From Artocarpus heterophyllus (taxonomy: Eukaryota > Streptophyta > Magnoliopsida > Rosales > Moraceae), in contig CM046347.1 of the NCBI GenBank assembly GCA_025403435.1, forward strand, positions 24,874,597 to 24,938,596: a stretch of DNA of 64,000 bases, written 5' to 3'. Shown piece by piece: positions 44,401 to 55,520 of the stretch (the first letter of the stretch is position 1; the number at the start of each line of letters is the position of its first letter). Under the pieces are notes generated by a model. That model worked only from the letters and a program-made list of their open reading frames with translations, had not been told where the DNA came from and ran no database searches. The position numbers and the translations under genes were made by a program.

Positions 44401-47113
44401 AAAAGGGTGAGGGAAGCTATTGAAAAAGCAACTGTACCATATATTTTTTTAAAGAATTCTATGTTGAATATTTCACTTTTTTCTTGTCCACTCTGTAGGA
44501 GGCTAGAAATGTCGCTACGACGTCGAGATGTCGAGCAGTGGATGAGCCACCGGCGCTTGCCAAACGAACTTAGAAGGTATTATCATAAGGTCCTTGTCTT
44601 TTCTAGCTGTGTATTTTTGTTGTTACTTTTACATTTTTTGCTAATGAACTAACTGTATGATTTGCTTTAAGAACAAAATGTCCATCAAACATTATGGTTC
44701 CTTTTTCATTCTTGCATACCCCCATGACATTCAGGATTATGAAACCTAAAAACTTGTTGGTCTATTATGTAGGCGAGTACGGCAAGCAGAAAGGTATAAT
44801 TGGGCAGCCACCAGAGGCGTTAATGAGGAAATGCTTTTGGAGAATTTACCTGAAGACCTTCAGAGAGATATAAGACGCCATCTGTTTAAGTTCATCAAGA
44901 AGGTCTGCACCAAATTAACTAGACATCATATTATAACCACTTCTTGTTTTCCTATCTATACAATATAACAACTTTATCCGTATTCCCCTTGGGTAATTCC
45001 AGGTGTACCAATTTTTGGAAAAATGCTAGTTATCTCAAGTGATGATAGTCCCTAGGGCCGGTAATTTCGGACATGGCACGATGACACGATACGAAAACAA
45101 CACGAGATAAATGGATTTAGATCGCATGTTTATTAATTGGGGCACAAATGGGTTGGCACGAATAACACGAAAATAAACGGACTGGATTCGTGTTAGCATG
45201 TTTAACATGTTTAATCAAACGGACCGTAAACATGTTGACATGGAACGGCACGACCCGCCCATTTATAGCATGTTTAAACTTAAAATAACAATATTTGAAA
45301 TATTTGTAGCATGCTAGTATTAATTAGATATTGTGGCTTTGTTAATTTTCTTATTTTTTTCTTTTATTTTTTAAATTTTTAGTTAACTGGGTCATAAACG
45401 TGTCATATACGTGTTTTTATCATGTCAACCAATTTAGTAATCATGTTAATCGTGTCGTGTCATGTTATACGTGCTATAGGCGGTTCGTGTTCGTGTTTGC
45501 ACTTCAGGCACACTTATTAATCGTGTCGTATTTATGTTCAGCCTAATCGTGTCGTGGTATAATCGTGCTGACACGAACACGACATACAGACATGAATTGC
45601 TAGCCCTAGAGTCCCTATTGATTCTATAACTAGTCAAAGAATGACATAAAAGCCTATGTTGGACCCTTTTCTATATTTAGTGGATCACGTAGATAACATG
45701 TGATTTTGTAGTGATTGAAAATGTGCAGTGGTAATCACTAATGGTGTTCTATAGCATTTCTCCAACTTATCTTAGCATTTTGATACAAGTTCTCCTTTTA
45801 TTGGTAGACGTAATTTTGCAGTACCAATTAACACCTGCGAATAAAAGAATGACAACATGTATTACACATCAGTTTGTGTTCAAAATGTGGGATACAAGTT
45901 AGGACCCCTTGCATTATTAATTCCATTTAACTTGTAGATTAAAGACCAAAGTTATTCATGAATATTATACACGAAATTTATATCGGAACATGCGTCTTTA
46001 ACAATCATTGTAAGTGTATCATAACCTGTTGACTTCACATCAAGTCATTGTTCAGTTTAAAAAAAATGTTGTAGGTTTGGATATTTGCCCTTATGGATGA
46101 TCCTATCATAGACGCCATCTGCGAAAAACTAAGACAAAAGACATACATCAAAGGGAGCAAAATTTTATATCGAGGGGGTCTTATTGAGAAGATGACTTTT
46201 GTCGTGCGTGGGAAAATGGAGAGCATTGTAGAGAATGGGACTACGGATCCTTTATCTGAAGGTGATATTTGCGGCGAGGAGCTTCTCACTTGGTGTCTTG
46301 AGCATTCTTCCGTGAACAAAGGTATGAGTTGGATTAATAGCACCGATACAGGTGTCTTGTTTTGCCTGCAATTGTCTGCAAGTAAATGAACTGAACATCC
46401 AATAACACTGTTGTAATACAGGTGTCTTGTTTTGCCTGCAATTGTCTGCAAGTAAATGAACTGAATATCCAATAACACTGTTGTTGTTGTTGTGTGTTTT
46501 TTTAATATATATATATATATATATATCTATATATCATATGTAGATTCGAAAACGATCAGGATTCCAGCAAAGAGATTGCTAAGCAATAGGACAGTGGTGT
46601 GTCTGACGAATGTAGAAGCATTTTCACTCCGAGCCGCTGACCTTGAAGAGGTGACCAGCCTTTATTCGAGATTATTGCGAAACCCACGTGTTCAAGGAGC
46701 CATAAGGTGTTTTCTTGTTACATATAAAAACATGAGCTAAGTTTTTATTTCATCCAGTTCCAGTTTTACGTACTGAAATATTATCAAAGTACATGAATTA
46801 ATTCAGATTGGTTTTTATCTGCTATTTTAATTATTGGGGAAGCTTGCCACCATGTCTAATGCTTGGTTTGGAAAACACTTTTTCAATCCAACAAAATATG
46901 AATAATGACGCATGAAGTTTGTCATAAATTTATGTCGATGTAAGATGTGTGTGTCCCTTTGCCTGAAAATGATTGCATATTCTTCATTGCAGGTATGAAT
47001 CGCCTTACTGGAGAAATCTTGCAGCATCATGCATTCAAGTAGCATGGAGATACAGGAGAAAACGCTTGAGTCGCGTGGATACCTCTCAATCCGACCAATC
47101 ACCAAGCAAGTAG
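38760..47113 (+). CDS. CNGC20: Cyclic nucleotide-gated ion channel, CNGC19/20 type
   Basis: A Ca2+-permeable cation channel of plant membranes. Twelve coding exons have GT-AG borders and consistent phase: 38760-39266, 39824-40015, 40306-40404, 41227-41364, 41706-41954, 42542-42802, 43525-43670, 44499-44576, 44773-44902, 46075-46321, 46544-46706, 46993-47113. They sum to 2331 nt (776 residues, near the family length). The order is a long cytosolic N terminus with a Cys-containing stretch; transmembrane S1 (exon 2), S2 (exon 3), S3-S4 (exons 4-5) and S5 (end of exon 5); a pore with the AGN filter and S6 (exon 7); C-linker (exons 8-9); cyclic-nucleotide-binding domain (exons 10-11; VVRGKMESI, GDICGEELLTWCLE); then the IQ motif CIQVAWRYRRKR in the last exon. 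AGN is typical of group IVa. Homologues act in Ca2+ signalling and immunity. Borders are predicted without transcripts. Confidence 0.88.
41365..41430 (+). repeat. CT/CA compound microsatellite in a CNGC intron
   Basis: (CT)n runs into (CA)n immediately after the donor at 41365. It is a likely length polymorphism. Confidence 0.9.
45053..45608 (+). mobile_element. Non-autonomous hAT-like element in a CNGC intron
   Basis: About 556 bp with ends TAGGGCCGGTAATTTC and the complement of GAATTGCTAGCCCTA. Subterminal CACGA/TCGTG repeats are numerous. Possible 8-base flanks, tagtccct and gagtccct, overlap the ends by one base and match at 7 of 8. It lies in the intron between exons 9 and 10. Confidence 0.6.
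46346..46485 (+). repeat. 70-bp tandem duplication in a CNGC intron
   Basis: Two near-identical 70-base units (ATACAGGTGTCTTGTTTTG...) lie just after exon 10. Each contains CAG|GTGTC-like cryptic splice sequence. Confidence 0.85.
46502..46543 (+). repeat. TA microsatellite at the exon 11 acceptor
   Basis: A (TA)n tract occupies the place of the usual polypyrimidine tract, ending CATATGTAG at the acceptor. Confidence 0.75.
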
Positions 47114-48655
47114 GCTTGAATATTTTTGCTTTGTTTATAGTATAATACAATCCATGTACATTTGTGACAAACAGATGAAGCTAAAGAATTTTTCTTCATA
47201 TCGACGTAGTGAGTTCCCCTTAGCTCATATAGTGAAATGAAAGTTACTACCACGTTATAGAAATGTACTATATATATATATACACATATATATATGGTGA
47301 GCAAACATGATAAATTAGATTACTAACCTCAATTAGTTGTATAAATTCTTCATCTGAACTTTCTTCTTCTTCTCTTCTTCTTCTTCTTCTTGATCATGCA
47401 CTTTGATCATTTTGTTATGTTAACTTAAAGATTTAGTAATCGATTCATATCAATCGCATCCTTATGCTTACAAGAGTCTTTCTGTACTCTGCACATTTAC
47501 CCACTCATCTATCTCAATTTTCACTTTTATGAAGGATTAAGATGAAGATAGAGATGCCACTCAATGAAAAAGTATCATGATACACACACCCATATATATA
47601 TGATTCTACTTCCATCCATTTGGATGGAAGATTCATCCAAAGTATTAAGTGTGGTTAGATCCAATAATCTTAGATTATTTAGTGTTAGGTGTTCTAGGTG
47701 GCTTTATTAGAATTCTAGGATGGAAGTTTCATCCAAAGTATTAAGTGTGGTTAGATACAATAATCTAGTTTATTTAGCGTTAGGTGTTCGAGGTGGCTTT
47801 ATTAGAATTCTAGCTTATTTTAACTAATTGTTTCTCCTCTCACTTGGCATTGGTAGTTGACCTGGGCAAGTGGCAAATATAAACATGTTGGGGGTATTGG
47901 TGGCAATTAAAATGCATGGAATGCTAGGCAGAAACAACCACGTAACCCAGTGATATTGAAATGTAACTTTTATTGTTGTGATAGTAACTTTTGTTATCCT
48001 CTAGAAAAATAATTTTTTTATACTGTTTAAGTCTGGGTATTCTTGTCAATCAACATGTAGGGATAGATGGTGGGAAGGCCTACGTAGCCCAGTGATGTTA
48101 AAACATAACTTTCGTTGCCATCATATGTAACTTTTGCTGTCCCCTTACATCAATAGTAAAAAATTATTACTTTTTTGTGCTGTTTATGTGGAGAGTGATT
48201 GTTGTCCAATGTTAGACTTGAGTAATAATAAAAATGCAGCACATTGCACACAAATTGCAATGGTGAAGCAACATTTTTTTTTTTTGGTCACAAAAGATGG
48301 AGGATTTTTTTTCTTCTAAGCCGTCATTGTTCTTTTTTTTTTTTTCCTTTGTTTGTGGATGACATGAGACAAGTTGAGGGAGCAATAAGACCGACGATAC
48401 ATCTAATAAAGATTGTCATCATGAAGAGATTAAAGTCAGAGAAGTAGTCATACTATTGGTAGTTGTAGAAGCGATTGTCCGTCATAGAGTGACTAAGAGG
48501 CTTGTAAACACTCTCACCTTCATCCATCCGGTTGTTGTGTACCGATGTATTTAGTGTTTCTTGTTGGCTAGCCGGTGCGGTAGGTTGGGATCTTTGAATT
48601 GATGGGCTTAAGGCAAAGTTAATACTCTTAACCTTCCAATCTTTTTCAGGGCATG
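47114..48655 (+). other. CNGC 3' flank, no supported gene
   Basis: A 3'UTR presumably starts here. Contents are a TA tract (47263-47296), a CTT run (47360-47392), a ~96-bp tandem duplication (47620-47815) and imperfect repeats around TAACTTTTGTT (47930-48130). The last ~300 bases are less AT-rich and continue after the gypsy element at 57634. Confidence 0.6.
47620..47815 (+). repeat. Tandem duplication, about 96-bp period
   Basis: CATCCAAAGTATTAAGTGTG recurs at 47634 and 47730, each followed by TTTATTAGAATTCTAG. Confidence 0.8.
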
Positions 48656-50783
48656 TGTAATGCCCTGGAATTTATTTAATGTTATTGTAATATAAATGAT
48701 GAATTAGTGTGCCATAATTAATGTTTCAACATTAATTTGATTACTCGTTTTGTTAATTTGATGAATTTAAATGATTTCTTATTGTTTTAAAATGATGTTT
48801 TGAGTTTTAAAACACAACAATTTGTAAAATGTTAAAAATATTCCGTTTTACAAAACCGTGGGTGGCATTTGATTTTCGTACAGTAAAACCGCTCACAAAT
48901 TTCCTCTATTTATTTCCTTTTTCCCTTCCTCTCTCCTCACTCTCCTTGATCTCACTCTCTCTTCTCTCTCTCTCTCTCATCCGAGACTCTTGTTCTCTCT
49001 CAAACTCTCTCTAATTTTTGAATCAAATTCGAATCCAAGCTTCGGGCTAGCAAGGAGGAAGCTCGGGAACGTGATTTGGCAACCGAGAACGCGGATTGAA
49101 GCTTTGATTTGAGGTTAGTTTTGAAATTTCTAAACTTTTTCTAAAATTTTCAATTTTGTGCATTTTTGACATCTAGGTTTGCTTGAGCTTAGAAAACCTT
49201 TGATTTGAGTTAAATGAACTTAGAACAACTAGATTCTAAGCTTAGATTGAAGAAAAACGGATTGGATTTAAGATTTTTTATTTTTCTCCATATTTTCTCA
49301 ATTTCGGATGTTTGAGATTTTTGGGTCTAAATCTTGTTTAAATGAGTCCAAATGTGTTCTAGTATGTTTTTTTATCAAGTATGATTGTTTTCTATGCCTC
49401 GGATTTGAGAAAAACAGGTTAGAATCAAGATTTGTGTTTTGGGGATCGAGGAACCCGTGGCTGGATTTCTGGGTTTTCCCAGTTTGGCAGGCCGGATCAC
49501 GTGTTCGGCAGGCCGGAACAGGGATCGGTAGGCCGGTGTTCTTCCGTCCGGCAGGCCGAACCTGGGGAATGACCGGCCGACCGGACTTGGTTTCCGGCAG
49601 GCCGAACTGTGCAGTTCGACCGGCTGAAGCAAGGAGTTTGGCAGGCCGGCCGAGCATGGAGAATTTTGTGATTTTTCACCCGTTTTTACTATTTTGAACC
49701 CCAATTTAAATTCCAACCTTATAGAATGATTTTAAAGATATAAATGGCACACTAGAACATCATGAAATGGTTTAATAACATAGAATGTCTCGAACTAGAT
49801 ATTGATCGACTTAGTAGGTATCTAGGATCGTTCGTGGTTTCGCGGAGCTACCGTATAGCGGACCGGGATTACGGTGTGGGGTACCAGCACGAGTATTGAG
49901 GTAGGACTTCTACCCCATTCTTTGGTAGCCTAGTTTTAAAATGATTTGGCTTTGAAAAGGATTTCTATTAAAATGTTTTCAACGGTTGTTTAAAAATGAA
50001 TTTATCGGTTATATTTTAATATACCGTGAACTAAAATAGACTTCATAATAAATGTAAATGATAACACTCGGTAATTAGGTTTTGAATGATGATGATAATA
50101 AACATATAGGCATCATGCCATATCAGAGATCGGGTCGTGTAGCGATCGATCTTGGGGGCAGGTCCCGAAACCCAGCTGGGCCACTACGGTGGTTATATTA
50201 TTATGGTTTGCCTAGGAAAAGAAAATGATATTTCTGGTTGTCAAAGTAAACTATTCTGGGTAAGGACGGTTTTATTCAAATTTATTTATTTATTTATTCA
50301 AGGTTTCTTTTAAATAATCCCCGATTAGTGAAATGTTTCTTTAAATCAAATTATTTTATAAAAATATAGTCCTACTGAGCCTTTCGCTCACGTTTTATTT
50401 GTTTTAAATTTTCCCCCTTTCTAGGTGGTTTTCCATTTAGGTTTGGAGAGGACTCAACGGACAGGATCTAGGAGCAATAGAGGGACTAGTAAATTTATTT
50501 GTATTATTTAAATCAAGGTATGTAAGATTTTAACTTTATTTGTACTTGGACTGTGATTGTATTTATGATATTGTTAGTACTGTGTGTGTGCACAAGTTGT
50601 AGGTCTGTGGGACCCATACTAGCTATGTTTACTCTTAAATATTAATTTTTCATGCTATGGCTTTTTTAAAATTTTCACATTTTATATTTAACTCAAACCC
50701 TTAAACTCTTGATTTTAATTAAATTCTCCTTTAATTAATTTAAATAATCCGCTACGTCACCTCCCGTACTCCGGGGCGTGACA
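48656..50783 (+). repeat. Gypsy 5' LTR
   Basis: 2128 bp, starting TGTAATGCCC (the 3' copy has TGTAACGCCC) and ending GGGGCGTGACA. A CT-rich stretch lies at 48915-48985. The GGCAGGCC-type minisatellite is at 49484-49655. Confidence 0.93.
49484..49655 (+). repeat. TTCGGCAGGCCGAA minisatellite in the gypsy 5' LTR
   Basis: About eight units of the same near-palindrome seen in the copia elements. The long open frames here on both strands only read through the repeat. Confidence 0.85.
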
Positions 50784-50786
50784 GAA

Positions 50787-50798
50787 TGGTATCAGAGC
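50787..50798 (+). other. Gypsy primer-binding site
   Basis: TGGTATCAGAGC, the initiator-Met tRNA site, lies 3 bases after the LTR. Confidence 0.9.
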
Positions 50799-50888
50799 TT
50801 AAGGTTATGAACCTTGGGAATTGTGCACACATAGGTTTGACAATGAAATACCTATGATAGTCCAAATTTTGTTTTCAGAAGTGAGAGA

Positions 50889-53800
50889 ATGGTACCTAGA
50901 CGTCGTTCGACAGCTGACGTCGAGTTCGGAAATGATGAGGGCATGATGAGGTCTATGTTTGCGGCTTTCCGGCAGATGGCAGCCAGGGCTAGATCGGAAG
51001 ATTCTAATGTTGGTAGTCGGCATGCGTGTTTTAAGGAATTTCGACTTGCGTCTATTCTGACTTTTGATGGCAATGGGGATCCGCAGTTAGCAGAGTATTG
51101 GCTAGATTCGGTTTTGAAGCACTTGGATACCCTTGGTGTGCCTGATGAGTATCGTGTGGAGTTTGCTGCTTATAAGCTCGAGGGTGGCGCTAACACTTGG
51201 TGGAAACAAGCTAAGCGTTTGGAGCGCGGTGGTGATATCAGTTGGGACAGGTTCGAGGAGCTGTTCTATGATCGATATTTTCCGCAAGGGTATAGAGATC
51301 AGAAGGCAGTTGAGTTCTACAGGTTGCAGTAGGGTGAGTTGTTAGTTCGGGAATATGATGCAAAGTTTAATGAGTTGGCTAGGTTTGCTCCATCGACTGT
51401 GGCATCGGAGCGTGAAAAGTGTATTAAGTTTCAGGAAGGGCTCAAGGCTCCCATTCGACGACAGTTGGTTGCTTTGCGGCTTAGGAGTTTTGGAGAGCTT
51501 GTGTCGTCGGCGATATCTGTGGAAAATGATTATACACAGTATTGTGAGGACCGAGCCAAGGCTTTAGGAGGATCACAGAGGAGCGGCAGGAAGAGCACCA
51601 GTAGCCGTCCGACTCCGGGGAAGAGCAAGCAAGGTGGCGCAAACAGTGGTAGCAGCAGTTCGTCTGGTAGCGCGCGCAGCAATCCCTACAGCTTCCATTG
51701 TCATTTCTGTCAGCAACCCGGACACATCAAGAGGAATTGCCCAATCAGGAGTGCTCGCCTTGGATCTCAGATCGGGGAGGATGCCAGTCGTCAGTCTCAG
51801 CCTCAGACCCTACCTCCGCCTCAGCAGTACCCGCAGTTGCAGTATCCCCAGTTCTCTCCTCAGCAGTTCTCATATCCGGCACGAGGGCAGCAGCCGCAAC
51901 ATTTCCAGCACAGTGTCCCTTAGTATCGAGCGCCGAGTATAGCTAGCGTGCAGTCGTCTCCTTCTCAGCAGCAGCGGCAGAATAATCTAGGACCCAGCAA
52001 TGTTGGTAGAGGAAAAGGGAAGGCGTCAGTGCAGGTTTATGCAATGGCATCTGGAGGTTCAGATTCTCAGACTGGTAATGCGGTTGTGGATGGTACGATC
52101 TTGGTTTCTAGATCTTTAGCTCGCGTTTTATTTGATAGCGGTGCCTCTCATTCTCTCATTTCGAGTTCTTTTGTACATGCCTTGGGATTAGAGATAGAAG
52201 AGTTTAATGAACCCCTAGTTATAACTTCTCCCTTGGGACGGGTTTGTGTAAATTGTATATGTAAAGCTTGTAAAATAAAGATTGGGGATGAGACTTTGAA
52301 AAGTGATTTGATTATACTCCCCATGAGCTCCTATGATGTAATCCTAGGGATGGACTGGTTGTCCAGATACAGTGTAGTTGTAGACTGTCAGCTTAAAAAA
52401 GTGACCCTAGTATCTGATAGGGGGACGATGATCACTTACCAGGGTGGTGGTGATTGGTTAATGAGTGAGCGTCTCATGAAGTCGTGTCTAGGAGGGCGAA
52501 GGAATCTAGGTTGTGCTTTTCTTGCCAATCTAGATTTCGAGCCCTATGCTTTGAGAGGCAGTGTAGTGATTCCGGTGGTTGATGAGTTCAAGGATGTCTT
52601 CCCCGACGAGTTGCCAGGGTTACCACCGCATCGGGAAATCGAGTTTAGTATCGAGTTGTTTCCAGGGACAGCACCGATTTCTATGGCACCTTATCGGATG
52701 GCGCCGGTGGAAATGAAAGAATTGAGGAAGCAACTTCAAGAGCTTGCTGATAAAGGGTATATTCGAAATAGCACATCTCCGTGGGGAGCACCAGTTTTGT
52801 TTGCTAAGAAGCATGATGGGACTCTCAGGTTGTGTGTGGATTATCGGCAGCTGAATCGTGTCACGGTAAAGAACAAGTATCCCTTGCCTAGGATTGATGA
52901 GTTGTTTGATCAGTTGGGAGGTTCACGGTACGTCTCGAAGATTGATTTGCGGTCAGGTTATCATCAGCTCAGGATTAAGGAAGAGGATATTCCTAAGACA
53001 GCTTTTAGGACTCGGTATGGGCATTTTGAGTTCCTGGTTATGTCGTTTGGGTTGACGAATGCTCCGGCAGCTTTTATGGATTTGATGAACAAGATATTTA
53101 GGCCGTATCTCGATCCGTTCATGATCGTGTTCATCGATGATATTCTTGTGTATTCTAAGACTTGGGAGGAGCATGAGCAGCATCTGCGGATCGTGCTTCA
53201 GACTCTGCGGGAGCACCGGTTGTATGCTAAGAGGAAAAAGTGCGAGTTTTGGTTGACTGAGGTCAAGTTTCTGGGTCATGTCATCTCGGAGCATGGTATT
53301 TCCTGTGGATCCATCCAAGATTGAAGCCATAGTGGATTGGGAACGACCAATGAATGTAGTAGAGATTCACAGCTTCTTAGGTCTTGTTGGTTATTACAGG
53401 AAATTTGTAAAGGATTTTTCGAAGATTGTAGCTCCGTTGACGAGATTGATCAAGAAAAATGTCAGGTTTGAGTGGAACGAAGATTGTGAGCTTGCTTTTT
53501 AGGAATTGAAGAACCGGTTGACTTCAGCTCCAGTGTTAGTTATTCCCTGTAGTGACGAGCCGTATGAGGTTTATGCGGATGCTTCAGGGCACGGACTTGG
53601 ATGCGTGTTGATGCAGCATGGACGCGTGGTTGCGTACGGATCGAGACAGCTACGACCTCACGAGCGGAATTATCCTACTCACGATCTAGAGCTCGCGGCG
53701 GTGATTCACGCGCTGAAGATTTGGAGGTGTTACTTGTATGGAAAGTCGTTTCAGGTCTTCTCCGATCACAAAAGTTTGAGGTATTTGTTCACTCAGAGGG

Positions 53801-55472
53801 ATCTTAATCTGTGGCAGCGTAGATGGATAGAGTATATGGAGGACTATGATTTTGCGTTGCAGTATTATCCTGGGAAAGCTAATGTGGTCACGGACGCGCT
53901 TAGCAGGAAGTCTTCAGGGATTCTCGCTTGTTTGGCTTTTGAGGACTGGAGCAGGGATGCGACAGTGAGCGAGTATAGGCTACGGTATCATGAAGACTAT
54001 GATCGAGTTTCGGTATATCATGTGGAGACGACCCTAGCTCTTGTTCGGATGATGAAGCAAAGACAGTAGCAGGATCAGCATTTGCAGGGGATTTGGTCGC
54101 GGATTCAGAACGGGGAGCAGTTTAAAGAATGGAGCGTGCATGCAGATGGATTGTTGTACTTCCGGGAGTGTCTTGCAGTTCCAGCTATCGCCGAAGTGAC
54201 GAAAGCCGTTTTGGACGAAGCTCATAGGTCTCAGTTCGCTATTCATCCGGGGAGCACAAAGATGTATCGCGATTTGAAGAGGCAGTATTGGTGGAGAGGC
54301 ATGAAGAAAGATGTTCGAGAGTATGTGGCCAAGTGCACGACGTGTCTTCAGGTGAAAGCCGAGCATCAGAAGCCTGCAGGTCAGCTTCAGCCGCTTCCTA
54401 TTCCAGGGTGGAAATGGGAGCATGTGACGATGGATTTTCTCACAGGTTTGCCGAGGACGGAGCAGCGGCATGATGCAGTTTGGGTCGTGGTCGACATGTT
54501 GACGAAATCGATGCATTTCATTCCGTTTAGGTCGACGTATTCAAGGAAGGTTCTCGGGGATTTGTATCTGCAGAACATTGTGAGGTTGCATGGAGTTCCT
54601 TTGTCCATCACTTCTGATCGAGACACCAGGTTTAATGCTAAGTACTGGAGGAGTTTTCAGGAGGCTTTGGGTACGGATTTGAACTTCAGTACAGCGTTTC
54701 ATCCTCAGACTGATGGGCAGTCTGAGCGGGTTATTCAGATTCTCGAGGATATGTTGCATGCCTGTGCGTTGGACTTCGGCGGAAATTGGAAGCAATGTTT
54801 GCATCTGGCGAAGTTCGCATACAACAATAGCTATCAGGCGAGTATTGGTATGGCGTCGTTTGAGGCATTGTATGGGCGACCATGTCGGTCACCTGTGTGT
54901 TGGGCTGAGTCGGAAGATAGGGTTATTCTTGGGCCGGATGAAATCCGTGATAGCAACGAGAAAGTCGCGGTAATCGAGATCGATTGAGGGCAGCTCAGAG
55001 TCGACAAAAGAGTTACGCGGATAGGAGACGTAGACCCTTAGAGTTCGCGGTTGGAGATTTCGTTCTCTTGAGGGTATCGCCTCGTAAGGGAACTATGCGG
55101 TTCGGAGTGAGTGGGAAGCTCGCGCCGAGGTATATTGGGCCGTTCGAGATCACTTAGCGTGTTGGTGTGGCTACTTATCGGCTTGATCTTCCGCCCGAAC
55201 TTTCTCATGTTCACGATGTGTTTCATGTGTCGATGCTTAGGAAGTGTCCGCCTGAGCAGGGTAAGGTAGTTTCATTTCGCGATGTGCAGGTTAAGGAAGA
55301 TACGACGTACGAAGAAGTGCCGGTTCAGATCATCGACCGGAAAGTAATTAGTTTGCGTCGTCGTGAGATACTGTTGGTAAAGGTCGTGTGGCAGCATCAC
55401 GGGGTTGATGAAGCCACCTGGGAACTAGAGTCGAGTATGCAGAAATTGTATCCGCATTTGTTTTGTTTCTGA
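50889..55472 (+). pseudogene. Gypsy gag-pol with in-frame TAG codons and frameshifts
   Basis: The ATG at 50889 starts gag (retrotransposon gag domain; CHFCQQPGHIKRNC knuckle near 51700). Protease has [12 protein letters not shown] near 52130. RT spans 52600-53250 with FIDDILVYS. RNase H starts [15 protein letters not shown] near 53565 and ends DALSRK. Integrase has an HHCC region near 54230-54345 and the catalytic core to about 54850 (ITSDRDTRF; QTDGQSERV). A chromodomain-like VVWQHHGVDEATWELES ends it near 55430. TAG codons at 51330, 51921, 53500, 54067 and 55155, a one-base shift near 53303 and another near 54985 disable it. The first four TAGs stand where Gln is expected. Confidence 0.93.
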
Positions 55473-55496
55473 AATGAGATGTAAATTTCGAGGGCG

Positions 55497-55520
55497 AAAT
55501 TTCTTTTAGGAGTGGAGAGT
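55497..55520 (+). other. Gypsy polypurine tract
   Basis: TTAGGAGTGGAGAGT directly precedes the 3' LTR, after CGAGGGCGAAATTTC, the same context as in the LARD elements. Confidence 0.82.

Noticed and set aside
49298..49716. Long frames on both strands of the gypsy LTR (and at 690-959 and 56171-56566)
   Set aside because: They read through the GGCAGGCC minisatellite, where GC-rich repeats suppress stops. The peptides are just repeat translations.
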